NCBI RefSeq assembly: GCF_018390735.1
Contig: NZ_JAHBCL010000021.1
Coordinates: 28,053-92,052 of the forward strand
DNA: 64,000 bases
From: Fusibacter paucivorans
Lineage (GTDB): Bacteria; Bacillota; Clostridia; Peptostreptococcales; Acidaminobacteraceae
Direction: 5' to 3'
Part shown: piece by piece, positions 27,535 to 35,966 of the stretch
Layout: each line of letters opens with the position of its first letter
Numbering within the stretch: position 1 is the first letter of the stretch
Translations under genes and position numbers: made by a program
The notes under the pieces: model-generated
The model's input: the letters and a program-made list of their open reading frames with translations, nothing else
What the model was told of the DNA's origin: nothing
Databases searched by the model: none

Positions 27535-28584
27535 ATGAGGACGACGATTAAGGATATAGCAGAATACACAGGCTTTTCAGTAACGACGATATCCCTCGTT
27601 CTCAACGGTAAGGGTACGAAAATTCCTGAAAAGACGAAACAAATTATTTTCAAAGCCGTTGAAGATCTGGATTACAGACCGAATCAAATTGCTGTTGGAC
27701 TCGTAAAAAAGCGTACGAATACGATTGGCCTGATTATATCTGATATTCGAAATGTTTTTTTCTCTAATTTGGCAAAGGGAATCGAAGATGAATGCCGTCG
27801 AAACGGCTGGAATCTCGTTCTGTGTAATACAAATGATATGCATGAGCGCGATATGGCTTATATACGCGTATTGGCGGATAAAGGCGTTGACGGCATTCTC
27901 TATGCCATGTCGATTGACAGCGATCACGAGAAGGCGATGGAAAGTTTAACACTTATGGACAGTATTAAAATACCTTATATTATGATTGACAGGACGTTTC
28001 GTCAGAAATGCTGCCATTACGTGGTAACCGATCACGAAGTGGGCGGTTATTTGGCGACAAAACATTTAACAGATTTGGGACATCGCAGGATCGCTTGTGT
28101 AACGGGGCCGCTGCACTTGGATGATTCAAAATTTAGACTGGATGGCTATCGCCGCGCACTTGAAGAAGCTTCAATACCATATGATCCCGCTTTGATCTAC
28201 GAAGGTGATTATACGGTTGAAGGCGGCCGCGAGGGCATTAACAAGCTCTTGAGCGAAACCTTTACAGCAGTCTTTGCTTTCAATGATATGTCAGCGTATG
28301 GCGTCTATAATGTTTTAAAGGCAAATGGCTACAATATACCGGATGATATATCACTGGTTGGCTATGATAATATCTTTTTTTCGGAATTATTGGATACACC
28401 GCTTACGACCATTCATCAGCCAATCTATGAAGTGGGTATAGAGGCGACGAAACGCTTGATTGAAATGAATGAGAAAAAACCAATTGACAAACTCGAACGC
28501 GTGATAGAACCGTATTTAGTTGTCCGCAAGAGTACATCAGCAGTTAAATTAGAGAAGACGGAAGCGAATGAAAGTGTAAAATAA
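27535..28584 (+). CDS. LacI-family transcriptional regulator of the nucleoside locus
   Basis: DNA-binding repressor of 349 residues. The helix-turn-helix and hinge are at residues 1-60 (TIKDIAEYTGFSVTTISLVLNG), followed by a periplasmic-binding-protein-like ligand domain starting at TIGLIISDIRNVFFS. The ligand is probably a sugar or nucleoside. The ribosome binding site GGGAGG is 14 bases from the ATG, longer than usual, but a stop codon in frame leaves no other start. CG-centred palindromes at 17987 and 18064 are likely targets. It is followed by the ribokinase-like gene 33 bases later. Confidence 0.92.
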   Translation: MRTTIKDIAEYTGFSVTTISLVLNGKGTKIPEKTKQIIFKAVEDLDYRPNQIAVGLVKKRTNTIGLIISDIRNVFFSNLAKGIEDECRRNGWNLVLCNTNDMHERDMAYIRVLADKGVDGILYAMSIDSDHEKAMESLTLMDSIKIPYIMIDRTFRQKCCHYVVTDHEVGGYLATKHLTDLGHRRIACVTGPLHLDDSKFRLDGYRRALEEASIPYDPALIYEGDYTVEGGREGINKLLSETFTAVFAFNDMSAYGVYNVLKANGYNIPDDISLVGYDNIFFSELLDTPLTTIHQPIYEVGIEATKRLIEMNEKKPIDKLERVIEPYLVVRKSTSAVKLEKTEANESVK

Positions 28585-28617
28585 AACGCAATTTTTCATA
28601 TATAAGGAGGCGGTTGG

Positions 28618-29535
28618 GTGGTTTCTGAAACGAACCGTGGAAAAAAACAAAAAGTACTCAATTTTGGATCGCTTAATATTGATTATGTTTACGATGTGGC
28701 ACATATCAATCGAGAAGGCGAAACACAGCAGTCAAAGGCAAGACACGTTTACTGCGGCGGCAAGGGTCTAAACCAGTCACTGGCATTAAAAAAGGCAGGC
28801 GTTTCAGTGTATCAGGCAGGTGCCGTTGGTGCAGATGACAGTGAGATATTGATTTCACTGTTGGCTGATCATAAAATTGATACGACTTTTATCAGCCATA
28901 AGGCAATGGCGTCAGGGCATGCGATTATTCAACGCGATCTTGATGGGAAAAATAGTATTTTGCTCTATGGCGGCGCAAATATGCAAATTGATCATACTGA
29001 AATTGATACAACATTGGCAAATTTTGCACAAGGCGATTTGCTGATTCTGCAAAATGAAATTTCTGAGATGGCCTATTTAATGGCACAGGCATCAAAGCGG
29101 GGAATGGTGATTGTCTTTAATCCATCGCCTTTTGACAAAAGTGTGCTGGATTACCCACTGGATGCTGTCAATTATTTAATACTGAATGAACATGAAGCGG
29201 AAGCCATTTGTGATTTCGAAGGATCCTCTGAAGCACATGCTAAGGCATTGATAGACCGTTATCCAAAGACGAAAATCGTATTGACGATGGGTGAAAACGG
29301 CGTCTTGTACCAAGATGGAAACACGCGTCTGTTCGTGCCGGCATTAAAGGTCAAAGCAGTGGATACCACTGCGGCAGGGGATACCTTTACAGGTTACTTT
29401 ATTGCGTCGCTGCTTCGCAATTTAGAAGTCCAGACGGCGCTTGAAATAGCTACACGCGCCAGTGCCATTGCCGTAACGCGGCCGGGTGCGGCGCCGTCAA
29501 TTCCAGAAGCATCTGAAGTCTTTTCAAATGAATAA
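28618..29535 (+). CDS. PfkB-family carbohydrate kinase (ribokinase-like)
   Basis: Sugar kinase of 305 residues, near ribokinase length. The N-terminal element NFGSLNIDYVYDV and GGKGLNQSLALKKAG (residues near 48) are the first PfkB signature. The C-terminal DTTAAGDTFTGYF contains the catalytic aspartate. GTG at 28618 is preceded by AAGGAGG seven bases upstream. Ribose phosphorylation after nucleoside hydrolysis is the likely role, since the nucleoside hydrolase is in the same locus. It ends at a terminator shared with the gene on the other strand. Confidence 0.88.
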   Translation: MVSETNRGKKQKVLNFGSLNIDYVYDVAHINREGETQQSKARHVYCGGKGLNQSLALKKAGVSVYQAGAVGADDSEILISLLADHKIDTTFISHKAMASGHAIIQRDLDGKNSILLYGGANMQIDHTEIDTTLANFAQGDLLILQNEISEMAYLMAQASKRGMVIVFNPSPFDKSVLDYPLDAVNYLILNEHEAEAICDFEGSSEAHAKALIDRYPKTKIVLTMGENGVLYQDGNTRLFVPALKVKAVDTTAAGDTFTGYFIASLLRNLEVQTALEIATRASAIAVTRPGAAPSIPEASEVFSNE

Positions 29536-29574
29536 CTTCCGGCAAAAGGTTAAACTTCTCTTTTTAAACATATA

Positions 29575-29611
29575 AAAATCGACTGGGTTTATAAAATACC
29601 CAGTCGATTTT
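29575..29611. terminator. Bidirectional terminator overlapping the end of the CxxCxxCC gene
   Basis: AAAATCGACTGGGT at 29575-29588 pairs perfectly with ACCCAGTCGATTTT at 29598-29611 around a nine-base loop. T-runs follow on both strands (TTTTTTATT on plus, ATTTTTATA on minus). For the minus-strand gene the stop codon at 29589-29591 lies in the loop, so the last codons form the stem. Confidence 0.92.
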
Positions 29612-30281
29612 TTATTGTCGGCAATGTTTCGTAAAATTGTTTATAAAATGCCCGATGCGCTTCTACATCACTCATTTGCTGCAAAGGCAGCTGAATACTG
29701 TAAAACCCGTTGATAAAATCATCATTAAAAATACGAACTGCGTCTGCTTCTCTAATGAACTTCATGCGAAACGCAATGGCGCCTAAAAGGCGATGCCATT
29801 CGAGCAGAAAAGCTTTATTTTCAGGATAAGAATCAATGCCGATCCATTTTTTAATTTTCACTTTTTCTAGTTTTGACTTGACACAGGCATTTTGTTGTAA
29901 GATATACTTGAAATCATCCTCATCATAAACCCTGCCAAGCGGGAAGAGTCTGCAAATATTAGGGCGATAGTTGTGAATGCTGCAGCGGCCCTCCATATTA
30001 AGAAATGAGCAAGCTGCATTGCCATCATGCATTTTCAGATAGGGAAGATTAAGTTTCCCGATGCGATGGATAGCGATATGATCTGATGTGAGCGCTGCAA
30101 ATGACTGCTGCGTTGCTCGCATCATTTCATAAGTATCATACGGCGTAAGCGAAACGAGATCGCCGACGTCGACGCAACAGGCGTGACACTCCAAACAGCC
30201 GCCTGTATCCGCTTTGACGACATCGGTGTAATCATATAACTTGCCGTCGGATATTTCTGTTAAAGATTTAATTGTTTTCAT
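29589..30281 (-). CDS. YkgJ-family cysteine cluster protein (CxxCxxCC)
   Basis: Protein of 230 residues with the PF03692 zinc or iron chelating cluster: CLECHACC near residue 29 and CSFLNMEGRCSIHNYRPNIC further on. The biochemical role of the family is not established; members are thought to bind metal. It is a single gene on the minus strand between the two LacI loci. A minus-strand TATAAT lies at 30396-30401 without a good -35, about 115 bases upstream. The terminator overlaps its 3' end. Confidence 0.85.
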   Translation of the reverse strand: MKTIKSLTEISDGKLYDYTDVVKADTGGCLECHACCVDVGDLVSLTPYDTYEMMRATQQSFAALTSDHIAIHRIGKLNLPYLKMHDGNAACSFLNMEGRCSIHNYRPNICRLFPLGRVYDEDDFKYILQQNACVKSKLEKVKIKKWIGIDSYPENKAFLLEWHRLLGAIAFRMKFIREADAVRIFNDDFINGFYSIQLPLQQMSDVEAHRAFYKQFYETLPTIKNRLGIL

Positions 30282-30490
30282 AGGCCCTCGGTTAAAAGCG
30301 TTATCATGTATTGGGTAGAAGCAATGGGTAGAAGCATGAAAAATCCGTATGGTTATTGGCTTCCCATAACGTCTTTAAGTTAATAAGACTGCTTTATTAT
30401 AATACAGAATAATCATAATGGCACGGATAAAATGATGATCGTTAAAATTCGTATCAAAAAGATATATTTGAGGAAATTGTCAGAAAGCTA

Positions 30491-30520
30491 TTGACAAGAA
30501 AAGCAAAAACAGATTAGAAT
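30491..30520 (+). promoter_or_regulatory. Sigma-A promoter of the second LacI locus
   Basis: TTGACA at 30491-30496 and TAGAAT at 30515-30520 with an 18-base spacer form a strong promoter. The predicted start of transcription (about 30527) falls inside the first operator palindrome, which is the classic repressor layout. Confidence 0.75.
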
Positions 30521-30525
30521 AGTCA

Positions 30526-30541
30526 TAGTAAACGTTTACTA
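30526..30541 (+). promoter_or_regulatory. LacI operator A, autoregulatory
   Basis: A perfect 16-base palindrome, TAGTAAACGTTTACTA, overlaps the predicted transcription start of the LacI gene at 30615. The same 14-base core recurs at 30558-30571. The CG centre is typical of LacI/GalR operators, and the core also resembles a CcpA site, so catabolite control is an alternative. Confidence 0.78.
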
Positions 30542-30557
30542 TATGATATTTCAACAC

Positions 30558-30571
30558 AGTAAACGTTTACT
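30558..30571 (+). promoter_or_regulatory. LacI operator B, autoregulatory
   Basis: AGTAAACGTTTACT repeats the core of operator A with centres 31 bases apart, about three helical turns, placing both on the same DNA face. This favours cooperative binding of two repressor dimers at the leader. Confidence 0.78.
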
Positions 30572-30614
30572 TATTATAAAATTACATAATTCATTAAAGA
30601 AGAGTGGGGACGCG

Positions 30615-31640
30615 ATGAAAAAGGCTACCATCAAAGATGTTGCAAAAATGGCAAATGTCTCAGTTGCAACAGTATCAAGAGTATTGAATAAAGTGGATTA
30701 TCCGGTCAGTGATGCTGTCAAAAAAAAAGTTGAGGATGCTATTGAAGAGCTTGAATATACGCCGAGCAAATCAGCACAATCACTGAAATCCAATAAAAGT
30801 CAGCTTATAGGACTAATCGTTCGCGATATAGCAGATCCGTATTTTTCGGCGATTGCAAAAGGCGTCACAGAATCAGCGATTGCATATGGCTATCTGGCTT
30901 TAGTCTGCAACTCAAAACGCGATATGGAAAATGAGCTTAAATACTATGATGTTCTGATGCAGCATAATGTGGCGGGAATCGTCATTGCTGGCGCAGGATA
31001 TCGGGATGAGGCTTTTCAACAGGCGCAAGAAATTCGGGTTAAGCGTGCACGGGAACTTGGGATTCCAATTATCGCTTTGGCACCCCAAAACGTGGCGATG
31101 ACGACGATATCAGTCGACAATCATTACGTGGGACAATTGCTTGGCAATTATCTTGTGGAGAATGGTCATCATCATATTGCTTATGTCGGCGGGAATGCTG
31201 AGATTATTGTCGATCAACAAAGGCTAGACGGCTTTTTAAGTGCCATGAGAACTGCGGGGATACAGCAAGATACAACGCTTATTACTCATGGTGATTTTAC
31301 ATGGGAAGCAGGTTATAAGGCGATGGAAAATTTTAGCGACAGATTACATGAGATAACGGCGATCTGTTGCGCCAACGATAATATTGCCATTGGCGTTTTG
31401 CGCTATTTGAAGGAAAACAATTTAATAATTCCTGAAAATATAAGTCTCGTCAGCGTAGGTGATATTATTATTACAGAATATACGACACCTAAACTTTCAA
31501 CGGTAAAAATTCCTTTTTATGAGCTTGGGGAAAAGAGTGTAGAAATTATTTGTGATCCAAATGTACAGTCAGATGAATTGCCTCATTATGAAGCAAAACT
31601 CATCAAGCGAAATTCAGTTGCTAGGCGCTGTAAGCTATAG
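30615..31640 (+). CDS. LacI-family transcriptional regulator of the TRAP/DASS locus
   Basis: Repressor of 341 residues. The helix-turn-helix begins at the start (TIKDVAKMANVSVATVSRVLN), followed by a ligand domain from LIGLIVRDIADPYFS onward. The ATG at 30615 follows GTGGGGA; the longer upstream frame from 30543 would include operator B and is not credible. It is the first gene after a strong promoter with two palindromic operators, so it represses itself, and probably the enzymes downstream. The effector is likely the substrate of the transporters that follow. Confidence 0.93.
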   Translation: MKKATIKDVAKMANVSVATVSRVLNKVDYPVSDAVKKKVEDAIEELEYTPSKSAQSLKSNKSQLIGLIVRDIADPYFSAIAKGVTESAIAYGYLALVCNSKRDMENELKYYDVLMQHNVAGIVIAGAGYRDEAFQQAQEIRVKRARELGIPIIALAPQNVAMTTISVDNHYVGQLLGNYLVENGHHHIAYVGGNAEIIVDQQRLDGFLSAMRTAGIQQDTTLITHGDFTWEAGYKAMENFSDRLHEITAICCANDNIAIGVLRYLKENNLIIPENISLVSVGDIIITEYTTPKLSTVKIPFYELGEKSVEIICDPNVQSDELPHYEAKLIKRNSVARRCKL

Positions 31641-31689
31641 AGCATTAAGCTTACACCCTTTCAATAAAACAATTATAGGAGATGAGACA

Positions 31690-32613
31690 ATGAAAAAAGT
31701 ATCATGGGAAAATATTTTTCCAGCCATTTCTATTCCGCTGAACGAGGATTTCAGTATCAATGAACAAGAATTAAGAAAGTATGTAGCGTGGTTAGCAGAT
31801 TTTGAAGGCATTGACGGCCTAGTCTGCAATGGGCATACCGGTGAAATAACATCTTTCAACAGAGAAGAGCGAAAACGCATTGTTGAAATTGTTGCAGACG
31901 AAGTTGGTGACAGAGTGATGATTATCTCCGGTGTATGTGCAGAGGGAACATTGGAAGCTATCGATCATGCACGTGATGCACAAGACGCGGGTGCTGATGG
32001 GATATTGTTAATGCCGCCGCATATTTGGCTGAGATTTGGTATGAAACAGAGCTCTGCAGTGACATTTTTTAAAAAAGTTGCAGATGCCATTGATATTGGT
32101 ATTATTATTCACCTTTACCCATATTCAACAAAGGCATTCTATCCGGTTGAGACAGTGCTCGAAATCAGTAAAATCGAAAACGTTAAAGCACTTAAAATTG
32201 GTACAAGGCAAATGGCAGTTTACGAAAGAGATATTCGCATACTGAGAGAACAAGCACCTGAACTGAAAATTTTAACCTGTCATGATGAATACCTGCTGTC
32301 ATCAATGTATGTTGGCGTCGACGGCGCGTTGATTGGGTTTGGAAACTGTATCCCTGAGCTCATTACAGAAGCATGGCAAGCAGTTAAAGCAAATGATTTC
32401 GTAAAAACACGCGAGCTGCAGGAAAAAATATTCCCGATGGCTGAGGCGATTTACGGGATCGGACAGCCATCGGGAGAAGCGCATGCCCGAATGAAAGAAG
32501 TCATCCACCAAAGAGGCTTTTTCACGACGGGATTAATGCGCGAGCCAGTCATGCCGCTTGATCAAGACGAAGTTAAAAAAGTAAAATACGCCTTGACAAA
32601 AGCAGGACTTTAA
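31690..32613 (+). CDS. Dihydrodipicolinate synthase family protein (DapA-like lyase)
   Basis: Class I aldolase-type enzyme of 307 residues. The element GHTGEITSF stands for the usual GTTGE substrate loop, the conserved tyrosine region is IHLYPYS, and the Schiff-base lysine is in VKALKIG. The gene starts with AGGAG eight bases upstream. It is placed between a LacI regulator and a TAXI-TRAP transporter, so it is more likely a catabolic aldolase or dehydratase for an oxo acid than the lysine-pathway DapA. A terminator lies 37 bases after its stop. Confidence 0.87.
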   Translation: MKKVSWENIFPAISIPLNEDFSINEQELRKYVAWLADFEGIDGLVCNGHTGEITSFNREERKRIVEIVADEVGDRVMIISGVCAEGTLEAIDHARDAQDAGADGILLMPPHIWLRFGMKQSSAVTFFKKVADAIDIGIIIHLYPYSTKAFYPVETVLEISKIENVKALKIGTRQMAVYERDIRILREQAPELKILTCHDEYLLSSMYVGVDGALIGFGNCIPELITEAWQAVKANDFVKTRELQEKIFPMAEAIYGIGQPSGEAHARMKEVIHQRGFFTTGLMREPVMPLDQDEVKKVKYALTKAGL

Positions 32614-32649
32614 ATCATCATAACACAGGTAAAAAGTATTGCACAATAC

Positions 32650-32687
32650 GTCTTGGCAAATATACGGGGTATTTGCCAAGACTTTTG
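32650..32687 (+). terminator. Intrinsic terminator between the DapA-like and TAXI genes
   Basis: Thirteen perfect pairs join GTCTTGGCAAATA at 32650-32662 and TATTTGCCAAGAC at 32670-32682 with a seven-base loop, followed by TTTTGC. The TRAP genes are therefore probably read from a separate promoter or by readthrough. No clear promoter was found in 32688-32860. Confidence 0.85.
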
Positions 32688-32860
32688 CATCAAAATTGCC
32701 GATTGACCAAGTGTGCCCAAGAAAATTGCAGCTGATTGAGGTGTTTGCCTTTATGAGTGTGTACATTGCTAAAGCAGACAATGGCAGTTGAGCATTCTAT
32801 ATGTTGGCTGATCGGGCAACGCGGAAAATATATGAACGCGAAACGGTTTGGAGGGATACG

Positions 32861-33865
32861 ATGAAAAAGCAAAATATCACAGCGTTGATGCTGGTTACAG
32901 TTTTAATCCTTGCACTGGTGGGGTGCGGATCACAGCCTGAAACAACGGGCGCCAGCGATAAAAATTCAGAGGGAACGGCTGAAAAAAGTCAGTTTTATGC
33001 AGTGGGAACTGCTGGAACCGGCGGCGCTTACTATCCAATAGGCATTGCAATTGCAGATGTTTTAACCAACAGTTTAGAGATACAATCAACGGCGAAAGTA
33101 ACTGGGGGCGCGCCGGAAAACAATGTCCTCGTCAATGAAAACACAGTACAGATTGCCATTACACAAGGCCCGATGGCGTATGCAGCGGTCAATGGCGAAG
33201 CGCCATACACAGAAAAAATGGATAATATCGCAACACTTTTTACAGGCTTATCCAAAGGTGTATTGCATATTGTCGTCATGAATGATTCAAATATTCAAAC
33301 ATTTGCCGATTTGAAAGGTAAAACCATTGCCATGGGACCAGCCGGAGGAGGTGCCATCAATGTGGCATCTGACATTTTTAAAGTTTACGGATTTGGACTG
33401 GAAGATATTAATGCCACATACTTGGCTTATTCTGAAGGTGTAGATGCCTTAAAAGACGGGAATGTTGATGCTGCTGTTATTCAATCTGCTGCACCGGCCT
33501 CGGCAGTTACACAACTCGCAGCAACTACAACAGATTTTAAAATTCTCAGTATTGAAGACGATAAAATGGCCGAAATTTTAAGCGCGTACCCATATTATTC
33601 GGAAATTGAAATCGACAAAAGCATGTATGATATTTCCGAAAGCGCCAAAACCATTTATTTATCCAATATGGTTGTCGTCAGCAAGAGTCTTTCCGATGAC
33701 GAAGTTTACGAGATTACGAAGGCAATTTTTGAATCAGTTGACAAAATCAAACAATCGCATCCATCGGCAGCAGGGCTGACACTTGAAGATGCTGTAACAA
33801 GGGTGCCAATACCACTGCATGCAGGTGCAGAACGTTACTTTAAAGAAAGGGGCGTTCTTAATTGA
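32861..33865 (+). CDS. TRAP transporter solute receptor, TAXI family (lipoprotein)
   Basis: Secreted binding protein of 334 residues. The signal peptide ends in LVGC with Cys22 as the lipidated residue. The mature sequence has VGTAGTGGAYYPIGIAIADVL (shown in part: GTGGAYYPIG) and KTIAMGPAGGGAINVA, the TAXI signature. TAXI proteins supply TRAP permeases with organic acids such as glutamate or C4-dicarboxylates. The ATG at 32861 has GGAGGGA upstream; an upstream in-frame ATG at 32801 lacks a binding site. The next gene is the fused TRAP permease, overlapping at the stop. Confidence 0.92.
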   Translation: MKKQNITALMLVTVLILALVGCGSQPETTGASDKNSEGTAEKSQFYAVGTAGTGGAYYPIGIAIADVLTNSLEIQSTAKVTGGAPENNVLVNENTVQIAITQGPMAYAAVNGEAPYTEKMDNIATLFTGLSKGVLHIVVMNDSNIQTFADLKGKTIAMGPAGGGAINVASDIFKVYGFGLEDINATYLAYSEGVDALKDGNVDAAVIQSAAPASAVTQLAATTTDFKILSIEDDKMAEILSAYPYYSEIEIDKSMYDISESAKTIYLSNMVVVSKSLSDDEVYEITKAIFESVDKIKQSHPSAAGLTLEDAVTRVPIPLHAGAERYFKERGVLN

Positions 33866-35757
33866 GTGACAAAAAGCTGACACTGCGCGTGTGCTTTGTT
33901 TACATTTTAAAAAGTCTTTTGACAATGACTTCGCTAATCTATTTGTACACTGCTGGTTTCGGCGTCTTTTCAGCGATGACGCACCGTGCGCTGCTCATAA
34001 CACTGCTGTTGCCCGTCGCATTTTTTATTAAGGGTAAAGGCGATAATCTACAGATTGAAGGCGGCACGCTGTCGCTCGTTTGGCGCAGTTTACTGGCGGT
34101 ATTGCTGGCTGTATCCGGTATTTATATTATGGTTGTCTGGAAGAGCCGCGTTATGAAAATTGGCGCAACACCTGATATGGATATTATTATGGGCGGTATT
34201 ATGATTTTAACGCTGTTAGAGCTAACGCGACGACGTGTTGGCAAATTTATTACATTGACAGCTGTGTTGTTTTTACTCTATACGCGTTTTGGCCCTTACT
34301 TTCCAAGTGTTTTAGCACATAGCGGTGAATCGTGGCGCCGAATTATTGAGTTCTTGTACATGACGACTGAGGGGATCTTCGGCATTCCCTTAGGAATTGC
34401 ATCAACATTTATTATTGTCTTCGTCATTTTTGGCGCTTTTTTAAGTGCCTATGATGTAGGGCAGTGGTTTATTGATGTTGCATTTAGCTTAACCGGTAAA
34501 TACCGTGGAGGTCCGGCGAAAACAGCTATTGCTGCAAGCGGCCTAATGGGGATGATTTCAGGTTCTTCAGCTGCTAATGTGGCGACAACGGGAACCTTTA
34601 CCATTCCACTCATGAAACGGACGGGATACATGCCGCATTATGCTGCATCTATAGAAGCTGTTGCTTCAACTGCTGGATTGTTTACGCCGCCGATTATGGG
34701 GGCAGGTGCTTTTATCATGGCAGAATACCTGAATGTGCCTTATAAGACCATTGCAATGGCAGCTGTATTTCCTGCAACACTATTTTACCTTTCGCTTTTC
34801 TTAACGGTGGATTCACGTGCTAAGAAAATGGGAATTAAAGGACTCTCTGAAAATGAAATTCCAAATTTTAAAAAGATTTTTACAGAGAAGTATTATTTAA
34901 GTATTCCGGTAATTTTTATGATTACGTTTATCATGATGGGCTGGAGCCCCATGAAGACTGCATTCGGTGCGCTGATGCTCACAGTTGTCATTCACATGAT
35001 CCGCGTTAAATTCAAAATTTCGATAGCGTACTTTGTGGAAACACTTCAAAACGGTGCGATACAGGCAATTCCGATTATTATTTCATGTGCAGCTGCCGGG
35101 ATTATTGTCGGGACGATTTCCATGACAGGCCTTGGCGCTAAACTCTCTTATACGCTAATTGATATTTCCAACGGCAATTTAGCGATAGCGGGCGTCGTAA
35201 TTGCATTAATTACATTGGTGCTCGGATGTGCCATGCCACCAACGGCTGTTTACATCATCTTGGCCTCTATTCTTGTTCCGCCAATGGTTGATATGGGCGT
35301 GACAAAGCTTGCGGCACATTTATTCATCTTTATGTATGCATCGCTGGGAGCGTTGACACCGCCTGTGGCAATTACCGCATATACAGCGGCTGCCATTGCA
35401 GAGAGTGAGCCCAATAAGACAGGCTTTACAGCTTTTCGCTTAGGATTGGCGGCATACCTGATGCCGTTTAAATTTCTCTTTAATGCGAGCCTGTTGATGG
35501 TTGGACCGATTAGCGGAATCGTTTTGAGTATTTTTGAGATGATTTTAATCATCGTGGCATTGGTTGTCGTAACAGAGGGGTATTTTATCTTTGTTTGGAC
35601 AAAAACGATGCGCGTCATCATGGGGATGGCGGCAATGATGCTGATTACAGCATATCCAATCTTGCAGTTGGCAGGTGCTGTCATTGTTATCATTTGTTTT
35701 ACATGGCAGTATATTCGTCATCGTGTTAAAGCAAAAACAGAAAGCTTATCGGTATAA
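33862..35757 (+). CDS. TRAP transporter permease, fused 4TM-12TM (DctQM type)
   Basis: Large membrane protein of 631 residues combining the small and large TRAP permease subunits, the form that works with TAXI receptors. The start is TTG, overlapping the TGA of the receptor gene in a TTGA arrangement. The large-subunit region has GLMGMISGSSAANVATTGTF near residue 228, a strongly conserved element. Downstream GCAMPPTAVYIILA is the second conserved motif. Secondary transport driven by sodium or proton gradients is expected. A terminator follows. Confidence 0.93.
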   Translation: MSDKKLTLRVCFVYILKSLLTMTSLIYLYTAGFGVFSAMTHRALLITLLLPVAFFIKGKGDNLQIEGGTLSLVWRSLLAVLLAVSGIYIMVVWKSRVMKIGATPDMDIIMGGIMILTLLELTRRRVGKFITLTAVLFLLYTRFGPYFPSVLAHSGESWRRIIEFLYMTTEGIFGIPLGIASTFIIVFVIFGAFLSAYDVGQWFIDVAFSLTGKYRGGPAKTAIAASGLMGMISGSSAANVATTGTFTIPLMKRTGYMPHYAASIEAVASTAGLFTPPIMGAGAFIMAEYLNVPYKTIAMAAVFPATLFYLSLFLTVDSRAKKMGIKGLSENEIPNFKKIFTEKYYLSIPVIFMITFIMMGWSPMKTAFGALMLTVVIHMIRVKFKISIAYFVETLQNGAIQAIPIIISCAAAGIIVGTISMTGLGAKLSYTLIDISNGNLAIAGVVIALITLVLGCAMPPTAVYIILASILVPPMVDMGVTKLAAHLFIFMYASLGALTPPVAITAYTAAAIAESEPNKTGFTAFRLGLAAYLMPFKFLFNASLLMVGPISGIVLSIFEMILIIVALVVVTEGYFIFVWTKTMRVIMGMAAMMLITAYPILQLAGAVIVIICFTWQYIRHRVKAKTESLSV

Positions 35758-35781
35758 TTGCGATATTAAAAGAACGAATTC

Positions 35782-35826
35782 AAACGCCATGTCAAAAGGA
35801 TATAAGCCTTGAGACATGGCGTTTTG
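35782..35826 (+). terminator. Intrinsic terminator of the TRAP gene pair
   Basis: AAACGCCATGTC at 35782-35793 pairs with GACATGGCGTTT at 35813-35824; inside it AAAGG pairs loosely with CCTT. The following T stretch is short (TTTTG), so termination may be incomplete. Confidence 0.75.
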
Positions 35827-35966
35827 TACATCGAGGGTTATTATTCCAAATCGTCATAATAAGTTGAAAATATGAATTGAAGCTTTTTTTGCGATTATTT
35901 ATACTTTAATTACGATATCGTTTTAGGGGGCGTCCCGGAAAGCTTAGTTTGAAGGGAGATTGCATA

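Noticed and set aside
35250..35693. 147-codon open frame antisense to the TRAP permease
   Set aside because: Reverse-frame shadow of a conserved membrane gene, with no start signal.
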